NCBI GenBank assembly: GCA_963735045.1
Contig: CAVTIZ010000003.1
Span: 1,936,244-2,000,243 of the forward strand
Reading direction: 5' to 3'
Source: Salsipaludibacter sp963735045
Lineage (GTDB): Bacteria > Actinomycetota > Nitriliruptoria > Nitriliruptorales > Nitriliruptoraceae
DNA: 64,000 nt
How positions within the stretch are numbered: position 1 is the stretch's first letter; each line of letters opens with the position of its first letter. The notes under the pieces were generated by a model. That model saw only the letters and a program-made list of their open reading frames with translations. It made no database searches and was not told where the DNA came from. Shown here in pieces: positions 17,090-25,235 of this stretch. Position numbers and translations under genes: made by a program.

Positions 17090-18611
17090 GCGCGGCCACC
17101 ATCAGGTCACCCAGCACCAGCCGGTCGTAGTCCCCCGCGACCTGTTGGCCGACGAGCCGGCCGTGGGACAGCACGACCACGCGGTCGCACAGCGCCAGCA
17201 GCTCGTCGAGGTCCTCGCTGATGAGCAGCACGCCGCCACCGGCCTCGCAGGTCCGCACCAGCTGGTCGTGGACGAACGCGGCCGCGCCGACGTCCAGCCC
17301 GCTGGTCGGGTTCATCACCACCATCGCCCCGCCGCCGGCGTGTTCGGACACCGCCAGGGCGCGGGCCACCAGGACCTTCTGGATGTTGCCGCCCGACAGC
17401 GACGCGGTCGGTGCGGTCGCCCCGGACGTGCGCACGTCGAAGCGGTCGATCATGGTGCGGGCCTGGTCCTGCAGGTCGGGTGGCGAGAAGCCGTCCTGGA
17501 GCAGGTGGCGGCCCAGCGCGTAGGTCTCGTAGAGCGGGCTGGCCGGCAGCACGCCCTCGCGCATGCGGTCGCCGGGCAGCACGGCGACCCCGGCTCGGAT
17601 GCGTTCGTCGGCGCGGGCGTCGGTCACGTCGTCGCCGGTGGCGTGCATGCGGCCGCTGGAGACCGGGCGCAGGCCCGCCAGCAGCTCCATCAGTTCGCGC
17701 TGGCCGTTGCCGGCGACTCCGGCGACCCCGACGAACTCACCGCGGTGGACGGTGAGGTCGAGTCCTTCCAGGGTGACGTCGGTGGCCGCACCGGTCGCCG
17801 TCACGCCTCTGAGCGACAACACCTCGTCCGTGCCGATCTCGCAGGTCTTGGCCCGGGCCTCGAGCATGGACGCGTCGTCGCCCATCATCATCGCCACGAC
17901 GTCGGCGTGGTCGGCCGAGGCGACGTCGAGCGAGCCGACCTGGCGGCCTCGGCGGAGCACGGTCAGGCGGTCGCAGACGGCGAACACCTCGTGGAGCTTG
18001 TGGGCAATCAGGACGACCGCCAGCCCCTCGCTGGCGAGCTCGCGGACCGAAGCGAACAGCTGGGTGACCTCGGCCGGGGTGAGGTGGGTTGTCGGCTCGT
18101 CGAGCACGAGGATGTCGGCGCCGGCGTAGAGGATCCGGAGGATCTCGACCTTCTGCTGGTCGCCGACCTCCATGTCGGCCACCCGGGTGTCGAGGTCGAC
18201 GGTGAACCCGTAGTGCTCGGCGAGTTCGGCGATCCTCTCGCGGTGGCTGGCCGTGTCCATGGTCCAGGTCGCCGTGACGGCGCCGAGCAGGATGTTCTCC
18301 AGGGCCGTGAAGGCCTGGACCAGCTCGAAGTGCTGGTGGACCATCCCGACGCCGTGGCCGACCGCGTCGGACGGGCTGCGCAGGTCGACGTGGTGGCCGT
18401 GGAGGGTGACCTCACCGGCGTCGGCGAGGTACAGCCCGGTGAGCACGTTCATCAGCGTGGTCTTGCCGGCACCGTTCTCGCCCAGCAGCCCATGGATCTC
18501 GCCCGGGTCGACCCGGAGGGTGACGTCGTCCAGCGCCCGGACGTCGCCGAAGGCCTTGGAGATGCCGGCCATCTCCACCGCCAGCGGCTCGGTGCGGTCC
18601 GCCTCAGGCAT
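17082..18611 (-). CDS. BMP-type ABC transporter ATPase, tandem domains
   Basis: Encodes 509 residues. ATG at 18611 overlaps the preceding gene by 8 nt. Two fused nucleotide-binding domains. The first has Walker A GENGAGKT, the signature-like VGDQQKVEI and Walker B ILVLDEPT. The second has a degenerate Walker A (GVAGNGQ), signature LSGGNIQK and the NPTSGLD form of Walker B. This asymmetric layout is standard for RbsA/NupA-like importer ATPases. It energises the two permeases encoded downstream. A 96-nt piece of this gene (17615-17711) is duplicated, in decayed form, at 5251-5346. Confidence 0.92.
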   Translation of the reverse strand: MPEADRTEPLAVEMAGISKAFGDVRALDDVTLRVDPGEIHGLLGENGAGKTTLMNVLTGLYLADAGEVTLHGHHVDLRSPSDAVGHGVGMVHQHFELVQAFTALENILLGAVTATWTMDTASHRERIAELAEHYGFTVDLDTRVADMEVGDQQKVEILRILYAGADILVLDEPTTHLTPAEVTQLFASVRELASEGLAVVLIAHKLHEVFAVCDRLTVLRRGRQVGSLDVASADHADVVAMMMGDDASMLEARAKTCEIGTDEVLSLRGVTATGAATDVTLEGLDLTVHRGEFVGVAGVAGNGQRELMELLAGLRPVSSGRMHATGDDVTDARADERIRAGVAVLPGDRMREGVLPASPLYETYALGRHLLQDGFSPPDLQDQARTMIDRFDVRTSGATAPTASLSGGNIQKVLVARALAVSEHAGGGAMVVMNPTSGLDVGAAAFVHDQLVRTCEAGGGVLLISEDLDELLALCDRVVVLSHGRLVGQQVAGDYDRLVLGDLMVAAHG

Positions 18612-19191
18612 GCTTGCCCACGGTCCAGCCGTCGGCCTGGAGGTGGTCGCCGGCGAAGGCCAGCGGTGACGACTCGAGCGTCGTCGCCATGGTGTCGTTC
18701 CAGCGGTTGAGGTAGCCAAAGACGGCCATGACGGCGACCAACTCGACCACCTGTTCGTCGGAGAAGTGGGTGCGCAGCGTCGCGAACTGTTCGTCGGTGA
18801 CCTGGTTGGGGACGTGCCCGGCCCCCTCGGCGACGGTCAGGGCGGCGCGCTCGGCGTCGTCGAACAAATCCGAGGTCTCGTGTTCGAACAGGGCCTCGAT
18901 CTTGGCCTCGGTGACCCCCCGGTCGGCCGCAACGTGGGCCGTGTGGGCCTGGCAGTAGCGGCAGGTGGCGGCCGAGGACACCATCAGGGCGACCAACTGC
19001 TTGAGCTTGGGGTCGACCGTGCCCGGGCCCATCACGGCCTCGTTGAGGTTGGCGAAGGCCGTCATGATCGCCGGCCGGTGGGCCATGGTCAGGGTGGAGT
19101 TGGGCAGGACCCCGAGGTGGCCCTCGATCGAGGCGAAGAGCGGCTCGTGCTCGGGCAGGTCAGCACGATCCAGTGCAGGCAGTCGCGGCAT
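18604..19191 (-). CDS. Carboxymuconolactone decarboxylase family (AhpD-like) protein
   Basis: Encodes 195 residues, ATG at 19191. The all-helical AhpD-like fold is indicated by LKQLVALMVSSAATCRYCQAH, with the redox CxxC (CRYC), and a His three residues after the second Cys. The family includes alkylhydroperoxidase-type reductases and decarboxylases; the CxxC favours a peroxidase or thiol-redox role here. It is the first gene of the BMP transporter operon and overlaps the ATPase start by 8 nt, so it is co-translated with an importer. Its link to the transported compound is unknown. Confidence 0.85.
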   Translation of the reverse strand: MPRLPALDRADLPEHEPLFASIEGHLGVLPNSTLTMAHRPAIMTAFANLNEAVMGPGTVDPKLKQLVALMVSSAATCRYCQAHTAHVAADRGVTEAKIEALFEHETSDLFDDAERAALTVAEGAGHVPNQVTDEQFATLRTHFSDEQVVELVAVMAVFGYLNRWNDTMATTLESSPLAFAGDHLQADGWTVGKHA

Positions 19192-19841
19192 GTTGGCTCC
19201 GAGGTGTCCGACGCGTCGAGCCGACGCCGCCGCACCCTACTCCGATCGATCGGGCGAGCACAGCAGGCTGTCTTCGGCGTGGGCAAGCCGCGCCGAGAAG
19301 CGACGACGATGGGTCCTGACCGGCGCTACAGGCCTCCCTGGGTCCCGAGGGCCGCCCCAGCCCCTGACGAGTGGATTCTCCAAGAAGCCGAGGTTCCGCC
19401 AAGACGACCTCTGGCTGTCCAGAGGCGGGGCAAGCCTCACCGTGTCCTTGCGGACCCACCTTGGCCGACGATCGGGGAGGCAGGTCCACGGGAACGTGGG
19501 TCGCCATCATTCGCCAGACGCCCTTCGCCATCCACGCCGAGTCCGTGGAGTCGCAAGTCCAGGACTGCTACCGCGAGGTCATGCAGTCCACCGCGCCATG
19601 TCGGCCTAAGCTCTCGCGCCCACCACAACCTCTCGTCTGACCCAACTAGACGGCCTCTGATAGCTACGGGATCTGGCCACCTTCGCGATCGGCCGCGAAC
19701 CTCAAGGGAGGAAGTCTGACCTGATGTCGGTCGACGGGCGCTTCCCAGGCCGTGCCCGGGTCAGCAAGACAGGGGACGCCGGGCTGACGGCCTCGCGGTA
19801 CTACCTTCGCTGTCAAGCTTAGGAAGGCAGGTTTCGTCGTC
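19192..19841. other. Intergenic region with lower G+C
   Basis: 650 nt between the BMP operon and the T5orf172 gene. Apart from the operon promoter at 19234-19239 no gene, tRNA-like fold or hairpin could be supported. Codon bias in all frames is weak. Base composition drifts to lower G+C toward 19600-19850, consistent with an acquired segment. Confidence 0.4.
19234..19239 (-). promoter_or_regulatory. -10 element TAGGGT of the BMP operon
   Basis: On the minus strand TAGGGT lies 43 nt before the ATG at 19191 and is identical to the hexamer before nrdR. No clear -35. Confidence 0.4.
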
Positions 19842-20585
19842 ATGGCTGATTCGGTGACGAAGGCGGAGATCCTGCAAGCCATCCGTGAGCAAGCGGAACG
19901 CAACGGTGGAGATCCGCTGGGGCGTCGGAGGTTCGAAGAGCTGACTGGCATAACGGAATCGGACTGGTCGGGCCGTTACTGGGCGAACTGGAGTGGCGCG
20001 GTGCGCGAAGCTGGCTACGCACCCATGGAGATGAATCCCGCCATCCCTCGTGAAGTCCTGCTTGACCACCTCGCAAACCTTGCGGTTGAACTGGAGTCAT
20101 TTCCCACATCGCGGGAGGTGCAGATGGCGCGACGGACCGACCCAGAGTTCCCCAGCCGCAACACCTTTGCGAAGTTTGGCCGAAAGGCGGACCTGGCTCG
20201 GGCTCTCTTGACCCATTGCGAGAACCGGGAAGGGCTCGATGATGTCGCTGGCTACTGCCGAGAGGTTCTTGCTGTCGAGGCTGAGGACCCCCCTGGCGAG
20301 GCCGAGATCGCGGACGGGGCGACGACTGCGGGGTCCGTCTACCTGATCAGATCGGGACGCTACTTCAAGATTGGTCGCACGAACTCCGTCGGTCGACGCC
20401 AATACGAACTATCGATTCAGCTTGCAGAGCCGGTTGAGCTCGTCCATGAAATTCAGACTGACGACGTCGTAGGGATAGAGAGGTACTGGCATGACCGATT
20501 CGCCGACCAGCGCACGAACGGAGAGTGGTTCAGCTTGACCCGAGCCGACGTACGGGCCTTCAAGAGGCGCAAGCGTTTCATGTAG
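19842..20585 (+). CDS. GIY-YIG/T5orf172-type nuclease domain protein
   Basis: Encodes 247 residues, ATG at 19842. The N-terminal 60 residues resemble a homing-endonuclease-associated helical repeat (DPLGRRRFEELTGITESDW, then WANWSGAVREAGY), with a second related repeat at 65-120. The C-terminal 90 residues match the T5orf172/Mug113 branch of the GIY-YIG superfamily: VYLIRSGRYFKIGRTNSVGR, a conserved Glu in IERYWHDRF, and GEWFSL. This suggests a DNA-nicking protein of the selfish or phage-linked kind. Codon use is less G+C-biased than its neighbours, and it stands alone between repeat-rich spacers. All this points to horizontal acquisition (inferred). Confidence 0.82.
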   Translation: MADSVTKAEILQAIREQAERNGGDPLGRRRFEELTGITESDWSGRYWANWSGAVREAGYAPMEMNPAIPREVLLDHLANLAVELESFPTSREVQMARRTDPEFPSRNTFAKFGRKADLARALLTHCENREGLDDVAGYCREVLAVEAEDPPGEAEIADGATTAGSVYLIRSGRYFKIGRTNSVGRRQYELSIQLAEPVELVHEIQTDDVVGIERYWHDRFADQRTNGEWFSLTRADVRAFKRRKRFM

Positions 20586-20689
20586 TGGACGTGGGTCCAC
20601 CTTCGTACGGAGTCATCGCCGGCCCTGTTGGCACGGCTTCAGCGCCGAGTCTGGTCGATGCCGCCAGCCCTGAGCACGGCAGCGACAAC

Positions 20690-20722
20690 CTCGGAGAGCC
20701 ACCGATCCCGACACTTGCGTCG
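20690..20722. repeat. Diverged copy of the TCGGAGATC hairpin repeat
   Basis: CTCGGAGAGCCACCGATCCC and following GACAC resemble the left half of the units at 21991-22041 and 22048-22097, with two changes that spoil the hairpin. Located between the T5orf172 gene and the hydrolase gene. Confidence 0.5.
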
Positions 20723-20799
20723 CTGGCCGCGGGGCGGATGAGATGTCAGGAGTACGGGACTGTTTGTGGCACAACGGTTGGATCGAGCGCGGGGATGCC

Positions 20800-20805
20800 T
20801 AGGAT
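20800..20805 (+). promoter_or_regulatory. -10 element TAGGAT of the hydrolase gene
   Basis: TAGGAT lies 43 nt before the GTG at 20848. It matches the TAGNNT pattern of this window. Confidence 0.35.
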
Positions 20806-20847
20806 CGGTACCCGGGTGGTGGTGTCGCCGGAGAGGATGAATGTGCC

Positions 20848-21720
20848 GTGGTGAGTCCTGAGGATCATGTGGCCGAGCACCGTACTGCAGGCATGATGGT
20901 CGACGTCAACGGTGTCCGCACGTTCGTTCGGGAGGAGGGCGAGGGGGAGCCGGTGCTGTGCCTGCACGGCGTGCCCGCCAGCAGCTTCCTGTACCGCAAG
21001 GTGCTCCCCGACCTGGCTGCCCGGGGGTTCCGCGGCATCGCTTATGACCTGCCCGGGCTCGGGCTGACCGCGCGGGATTCCGGGGTTGGGCCCACGTGGA
21101 GCGATCTCGGACGCCACGCGGTCGACGTGGTCAACGCGCTGGAGGTGGAGCGGTTCCATCTCGTCGTGCACGACGTGGGCGGGCCCGTGGGGATGGAGTT
21201 GGCGACGCACCTGCATGACCGGGTGGCCTCGCTGACCGTGTTGAACACGATGGTGGCGGTGAGCACGTTCGTCAAGCCATGGACCATGCGCCCCTTCGAG
21301 GTGGCAGGCCTGGGCTGGCTGTGGCTCAAGGGCATGGTCGACCCGGCATTCGTCAGGTCGATGTATGACGTGGGGATCGCGGATCGGTCGGCGACATCGC
21401 GTGAGGAGGTGTTGGCCTACCGGCGGCTGCTGCTGCACGACGACGGGGGGGCAGCGTTCCTGCGGATCATGCGCCGCTTCGAAACCACACGCGCCAAGGA
21501 GGCCTTGTACCGCGACGTCGTGGGGTCGGACCGCTACCCGGTCCAGGCAGTGTGGGGAGAACGCGACCCGGCGCTGCGCCTGGACGAGCATGCACGACCC
21601 GTCAGGGAACTCGTGGGCGAGGGCAACTTCCACCGTGTACCCGGCAAGCACTTCCTCCAGGAGGACTGCCACGAGGCCATCGCGGACCACGTCGCACAGA
21701 TCGCAGCACGCGCTGCATGA
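20848..21720 (+). CDS. Haloalkane-dehalogenase-like alpha/beta hydrolase
   Basis: Encodes 290 residues from GTG 20848 (an AGGATG-type site precedes; ATG 20893 is an alternative). It has the oxyanion block HGVPASSFLYR, an Asp nucleophile in HDVGGPVG, a WGERDPAL strand and a C-terminal HFLQEDCHE with the catalytic His. The Asp nucleophile and the HFLQED ending are hallmarks of haloalkane dehalogenase-type enzymes. However, the halide-binding Trp that normally follows the nucleophile (HDWGG) is Val here, so true dehalogenase activity is doubtful. An epoxide hydrolase or related activity is possible. Repeats flank the gene on both sides. Confidence 0.8.
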   Translation: MVSPEDHVAEHRTAGMMVDVNGVRTFVREEGEGEPVLCLHGVPASSFLYRKVLPDLAARGFRGIAYDLPGLGLTARDSGVGPTWSDLGRHAVDVVNALEVERFHLVVHDVGGPVGMELATHLHDRVASLTVLNTMVAVSTFVKPWTMRPFEVAGLGWLWLKGMVDPAFVRSMYDVGIADRSATSREEVLAYRRLLLHDDGGAAFLRIMRRFETTRAKEALYRDVVGSDRYPVQAVWGERDPALRLDEHARPVRELVGEGNFHRVPGKHFLQEDCHEAIADHVAQIAARAA

Positions 21721-21990
21721 CGGCAGCCCAAGTCGCTGGTCCTGAGACCCTGTCGTCACTCGAGGCTCCCGAGTGGGCCGTTGGGGGTGCACCTCACCCT
21801 GCCCGAGCTCGCGGCGATGGGGACCGACCAGAGCTCGCGCGAACGCACCGCCTCAAATGGTCACTACGCCCAGTACCAACCACAGAATCGCAAGTGGCGA
21901 GCTGAAATTCGACCGCTGCCGCTCATCGGTCAATGGCTGGAACCCGCTGGTAGCGCCCGCTCTCGCCACCCTGGAGAACGACGCCGAGAC

Positions 21991-22041
21991 CTCGGAGATC
22001 CACCGATCTCGACACTCCTCGAAGCGCTTCCGCGGAAGCGG
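21991..22041. repeat. Composite hairpin/palindrome repeat, unit 1
   Basis: Contains GAGATC-N4-GATCTC (a 6-bp hairpin), then CGACACTCC and the 16-bp palindrome at 22025-22040. About 50 nt long and followed at 22048 by a second, partly degenerate unit. Confidence 0.65.
22025..22040. repeat. 16-bp perfect palindrome, copy 3
   Basis: CGCTTCCGCGGAAGCG, identical to the two copies in the HNH gene 16 kb away, but here in non-coding DNA. Confidence 0.85.
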
Positions 22042-22047
22042 CAAGTC

Positions 22048-22097
22048 ATCGGAGATCTGTCCGATCTCGACACCGAGCGAGCGCTCCCGCGAAGCGG
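22048..22097. repeat. Composite hairpin/palindrome repeat, unit 2
   Basis: GAGATC-N5-GATCTC followed by CGACACCGAGCGAG and a one-base-shorter, mutated palindrome CGCTCCCGCGAAGCG. It is clearly a relative of the unit at 21991-22041. Confidence 0.6.
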
Positions 22098-22140
22098 CAC
22101 ATGGCCGGATGCCCGCCGGTCGCGACATGACGTGTCACAG

Positions 22141-22171
22141 ACTCGGGCCCGGCGGAAGGCCGGGCCCGAGT
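22141..22171. terminator. Terminator hairpin downstream of nrdJ
   Basis: A 13-bp perfect stem, ACTCGGGCCCGGC against GCCGGGCCCGAGT, with a 5-nt loop. It begins 15 nt beyond the nrdJ stop at 22186 and also faces the convergent hydrolase gene. No T tract. Confidence 0.75.
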
Positions 22172-22185
22172 TGGTTGCGATGGCT

Positions 22186-22734
22186 TCAGCTGCAGCCGCT
22201 GGTGGTGCCGCAGGACTCGCAGACGTGGCAGCTGCCGGCGCGCTTCATCTTGATGCCGCAGGAGTAGCACATCGGGGCGTCGTGGTCGACGCGGACCTCG
22301 CGCTTGGCGGACGGTGGCGTCCAGGTCCTCGGCCTCGGACACGGACTCGGCCGTGGGGGCGGTGGGGACGGACGGCTCGGGCGTCTTCGAGCATGGCGGT
22401 GCGCTCGTCCATGGTGAAGATGCCCATCGCCTCGCTGGCCTCGTAGGGCAGGTACTCGATGGCCAGCTTCCTCGCGGCGTAGTCGACGATCGAGCGTGGC
22501 GAAGCGGACCTCCGGGTCGTCGGTCATCCCGGCCGGCTCGAAGCGCATGTTCATGAACTTGGACACGAACGTCTCGAGCGGCACCCCGTACTGCAGGCCG
22601 ATCGACACGGCGATCGCGAACGCATCCAGCAGCCCGCGACAGCGTCGAACCCTGCTTGCCGAGCTTGACGAACACCTCGCCCAGGCCGTCACCGGGGTAC
22701 TCCCCCGCGGTGATGTAGCCCTTGGCGTCGCCCG
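22186..22734 (-). pseudogene. nrdJ: Out-of-frame C-terminal coding remnant of nrdJ
   Basis: Read in successive frames this segment gives the expected class II reductase C-terminus. GEVFVKLGKQGSTLS is followed after a shift by GLQYGVPLETFVSKFMNMRF, then KLAIEYLPYEASEAMGIFTM, an acidic linker PSVPTAPTAESVSEAEDLDA, and finally MCYSCGIKMKRAGSCHVCES ending TSGCS with the zinc-ribbon/redox cysteines. Returning to frame requires removing one base at each of about 22732, 22636, 22494, 22380 and 22310. Protein conservation is otherwise excellent, so the shifts are very recent or artefactual. Confidence 0.85.
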
Positions 22735-24986
22735 ACCCGGAACGAGATGGTCTGGGACGGGCGCTGCTTGGGCAGCTTGCGACGGACCGGACCGACGGGC
22801 GCGACGGCCTCGGCGGCCACGGGTGCGGCCGCCTCGACCTTCTGATCGGACTTCTTGGACACGCTCAGCGGCTGGGCGACCTTGCAGTTGTCGCGGTAGA
22901 TCGCGATCGCCTTGATGCCCAGCTTCCACGCGTCCACGTGCAGCTGCTCGACCTCGTCGACCGTGGCCTCCTCGGGCAGGTTCACCGTCTTGGAGATCGC
23001 CCCGGAGATGAACGGCTGGGCGGCCGCCATCATGCGCACGTGGCCCATGTGGTGGATGGCGTTGTCGCCCATCGCGCACTGGAACACGTCGACGTGCTCG
23101 TCCTTGAGGTGCGGGGCGTCCAGGATGGTCTTGTTCTCGTCGATGTAGGCCACGACCTGGTCGATCTCGGACTGGCCGTAGCCCAACGACTTCAGCGCCT
23201 GCGGCACGGTCTGGTTGACGAACATCATCGAGCCGCCACCAACCAGCTTCTTCATCTTCACCAGCCCGAGGTCGGGCTCGATCCCGGTGGTGTCGCAGTC
23301 CATCATCAGGCCGATGGTGCCGGTCGGCGCCAGCACGGACGCCTGGGCGTTGCGGAACCCGTGCTCGCCACCCTCGGCAAGTGCGGTGTCCCATGACTCC
23401 CGCGCGGCCTCCAGCAGGTCCGACGGGGCCAGCGCCGTGTCGATGTCGTCCACGGCGGCACGGTGCTTGCCGATCACACGCAGCATCGGCTCCTCGTTGC
23501 CCTCGTAGCCGGCGAACGGCCCGACGACCTGGGCGTACTTGGCGGACTGGGCGTAGGCGTGGCCGGTCATCAGCGCGGTGATCGCCCCGGCGAAGGCACG
23601 GCCCTCGTCGGAGTCGTACGGCAGCCCCAGGCTCATCAGCAGCCCACCCAGGTTGGCATAGCCAAGCCCCAGCTGGCGGTAGTCGTTGGCGTTCGTGCCG
23701 ATCGGCTCGGTCGGGTAGGACGAGAACCCGACGATGATCTCCTGCGCGGTGAAGACGACCTCCACGGCCCGCTTGAACGACTCGACGTCGAACGCCCCGG
23801 CGTCGTAGTCGAAGAACGTCTTGAGGTTCAGCGACGCCAGGTTGCAGGCGGAGTTGTCCAGGTGCATGTACTCCGAGCACGGGTTGGACCCATTGATCCG
23901 ACCCGAGTTCGGCGTGGTGTGCCAGTCGTTGATGGTGGTGTCGTACTGCATCCCCGGGTCGGCACACGCCCAGGCGGCCTCGGCGAAGGTGCGCATGACC
24001 TCGCGCGCGGACCGGGTCTCGATGACCTCACCGGTGGTGACGGCCTTGAGCCCGTAGTCCTCGCCGGCCTCCCAGGCCTGCATGAACTCGTCGGTCACCC
24101 GCACCGAGTTGTTGGCGTTCTGGTACTGCACCGAGGCGTAGTCGGCACCGTCCAGGTCCATGTCGAACCCGGCCTCGCGCAGGACGCGGATCTTGTCCTC
24201 CTCGCGGACCTTGGTCGCGATGAACTCCTCGACGTCGGGGTGGTCGACGTTGAGGATCACCATCTTGGCGGCGCGACGGGTCTTGCCACCCGACTTGATG
24301 GTCCCCGCCGACGCGTCGGCGCCGCGCATGAACGACACCGGGCCGGACGCCTCGCCGCCGCCCTTGAGGATCTCCTTGGACGAACGGATGTTGGACAGGT
24401 TGATGCCCGCGCCGGACCCGCCCTTGAAGATCGTGCCCTCCTCGACGTACCAGTTGAGGATCGAGCTCATCGTGTCCTCGACCGACAGGATGAAGCAGGC
24501 CGAGCACTGCGGCACGTCGGTGGTCCCGACGTTGAACCACACCGGGGAGTTGAACGCCGCCTTCTGGTTGACCAGCAGGTGCTTGAGCTCGGCGCGGAAC
24601 ACCTCGGCGGAGTCGTCGTCGGCGAAGTAGCCGCCGGCGGTCCCCCACCCGGTGATCGTGTCGGCGACGCGGTCGATCATCTGCTTGACCGAGCGCTCGC
24701 GCTGGGGCGTGCCGAGGGTCCCACGGAAGTACTTCTGGGCCACGATCGTGGTCGCGTTCATCGACCAGTCGGCCGGGAACTCCACGTCGCGCTGCTCGAA
24801 GGAGGTGGTGCCGTCGCGCCAGTTGGTGATGACGGCGTCACGCGACTCCCACTCGACGGCGTCGTAGGGGTGGACGTCGGGTGAGGTGAAGTGGCGCGTG
24901 AACGCCAGGCCCGACCCCGACTCGGTGGCGCGCACCGCGAGCGAGTCGTCCGTCGTCGTGGGTGCGGGGGTCTGCGTGGCTGCCAT
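22689..24986 (-). CDS. nrdJ: Vitamin B12-dependent (class II) ribonucleotide reductase, frame as sequenced
   Basis: Reduces ribonucleotides to deoxyribonucleotides with adenosylcobalamin, needing no oxygen or radical-generating subunit. ATG at 24986 follows AGGAGA. The frame reads 765 residues, intact from the N-terminal domain through FNSPVWFNVG, QCSACFILSVED, GSGAGINLSNIRSS, NPCSEY, NSACNLASLNL and the APTGTIGLMMDCDTTGIEPD block, to IYRDNCKVAQPL. It leaves the correct frame at about 22732, and the last 25 or so residues are out of frame. The missing C-terminus, including the reducing CxxC-type tail, is encoded downstream in shifted frames (22186-22734). Two NrdR-box-like sites lie at 25203-25251 and the nrdR gene is at 31606, so NrdR control is likely. 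This is probably the main dNTP source of the cell; the disruption may be a sequence error. Confidence 0.92.
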   Translation of the reverse strand: MAATQTPAPTTTDDSLAVRATESGSGLAFTRHFTSPDVHPYDAVEWESRDAVITNWRDGTTSFEQRDVEFPADWSMNATTIVAQKYFRGTLGTPQRERSVKQMIDRVADTITGWGTAGGYFADDDSAEVFRAELKHLLVNQKAAFNSPVWFNVGTTDVPQCSACFILSVEDTMSSILNWYVEEGTIFKGGSGAGINLSNIRSSKEILKGGGEASGPVSFMRGADASAGTIKSGGKTRRAAKMVILNVDHPDVEEFIATKVREEDKIRVLREAGFDMDLDGADYASVQYQNANNSVRVTDEFMQAWEAGEDYGLKAVTTGEVIETRSAREVMRTFAEAAWACADPGMQYDTTINDWHTTPNSGRINGSNPCSEYMHLDNSACNLASLNLKTFFDYDAGAFDVESFKRAVEVVFTAQEIIVGFSSYPTEPIGTNANDYRQLGLGYANLGGLLMSLGLPYDSDEGRAFAGAITALMTGHAYAQSAKYAQVVGPFAGYEGNEEPMLRVIGKHRAAVDDIDTALAPSDLLEAARESWDTALAEGGEHGFRNAQASVLAPTGTIGLMMDCDTTGIEPDLGLVKMKKLVGGGSMMFVNQTVPQALKSLGYGQSEIDQVVAYIDENKTILDAPHLKDEHVDVFQCAMGDNAIHHMGHVRMMAAAQPFISGAISKTVNLPEEATVDEVEQLHVDAWKLGIKAIAIYRDNCKVAQPLSVSKKSDQKVEAAAPVAAEAVAPVGPVRRKLPKQRPSQTISFRVGRRQGLHHRGGVPR

Positions 24987-25202
24987 GTGGTGGTCTCCTT
25001 GGCATCGGCCCTGTGCCAGTGTGCGGGCCAGATGCGACGTCGTGTGCGGCGGGGGCGGATCGGGGGCGGTGCGGGAGCGGAAGGCGAACCGTGCGCTCCC
25101 GGGTCGCCCCACCGACACCGTCGGTCGAACGACACCCGTGTAAGTACAGCGGCACGAGCGGGGTGCTGTCAACCATTGAACCGCGCGGCGGACGCGTCCA
25201 CA

Positions 25203-25218
25203 ACACAACCTGTTGGGG
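25203..25218 (-). promoter_or_regulatory. NrdR box 1 upstream of nrdJ
   Basis: ACACAACCTGTTGGGG fits the NrdR-box consensus ACACWAWATMTWGTGT imperfectly. Its start is 33 bp from box 2, the usual three-helical-turn spacing of tandem NrdR boxes. Confidence 0.6.
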
Positions 25219-25235
25219 TTCGTCCCCAGCTCAGA

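Larger units (their letters stand above)
21721..22185. other. Repeat-bearing intergenic region
   Basis: 465 nt between the convergent hydrolase gene and nrdJ. It contains two adjacent composite repeat units (21991-22097) and the terminator at 22141-22171. No coding frame is supported. Confidence 0.6.

Noticed and set aside
24987..25200. Cobalamin riboswitch in the nrdJ leader
   Set aside because: Expected because class II reductases use B12, but no B12-box or conserved core could be found.
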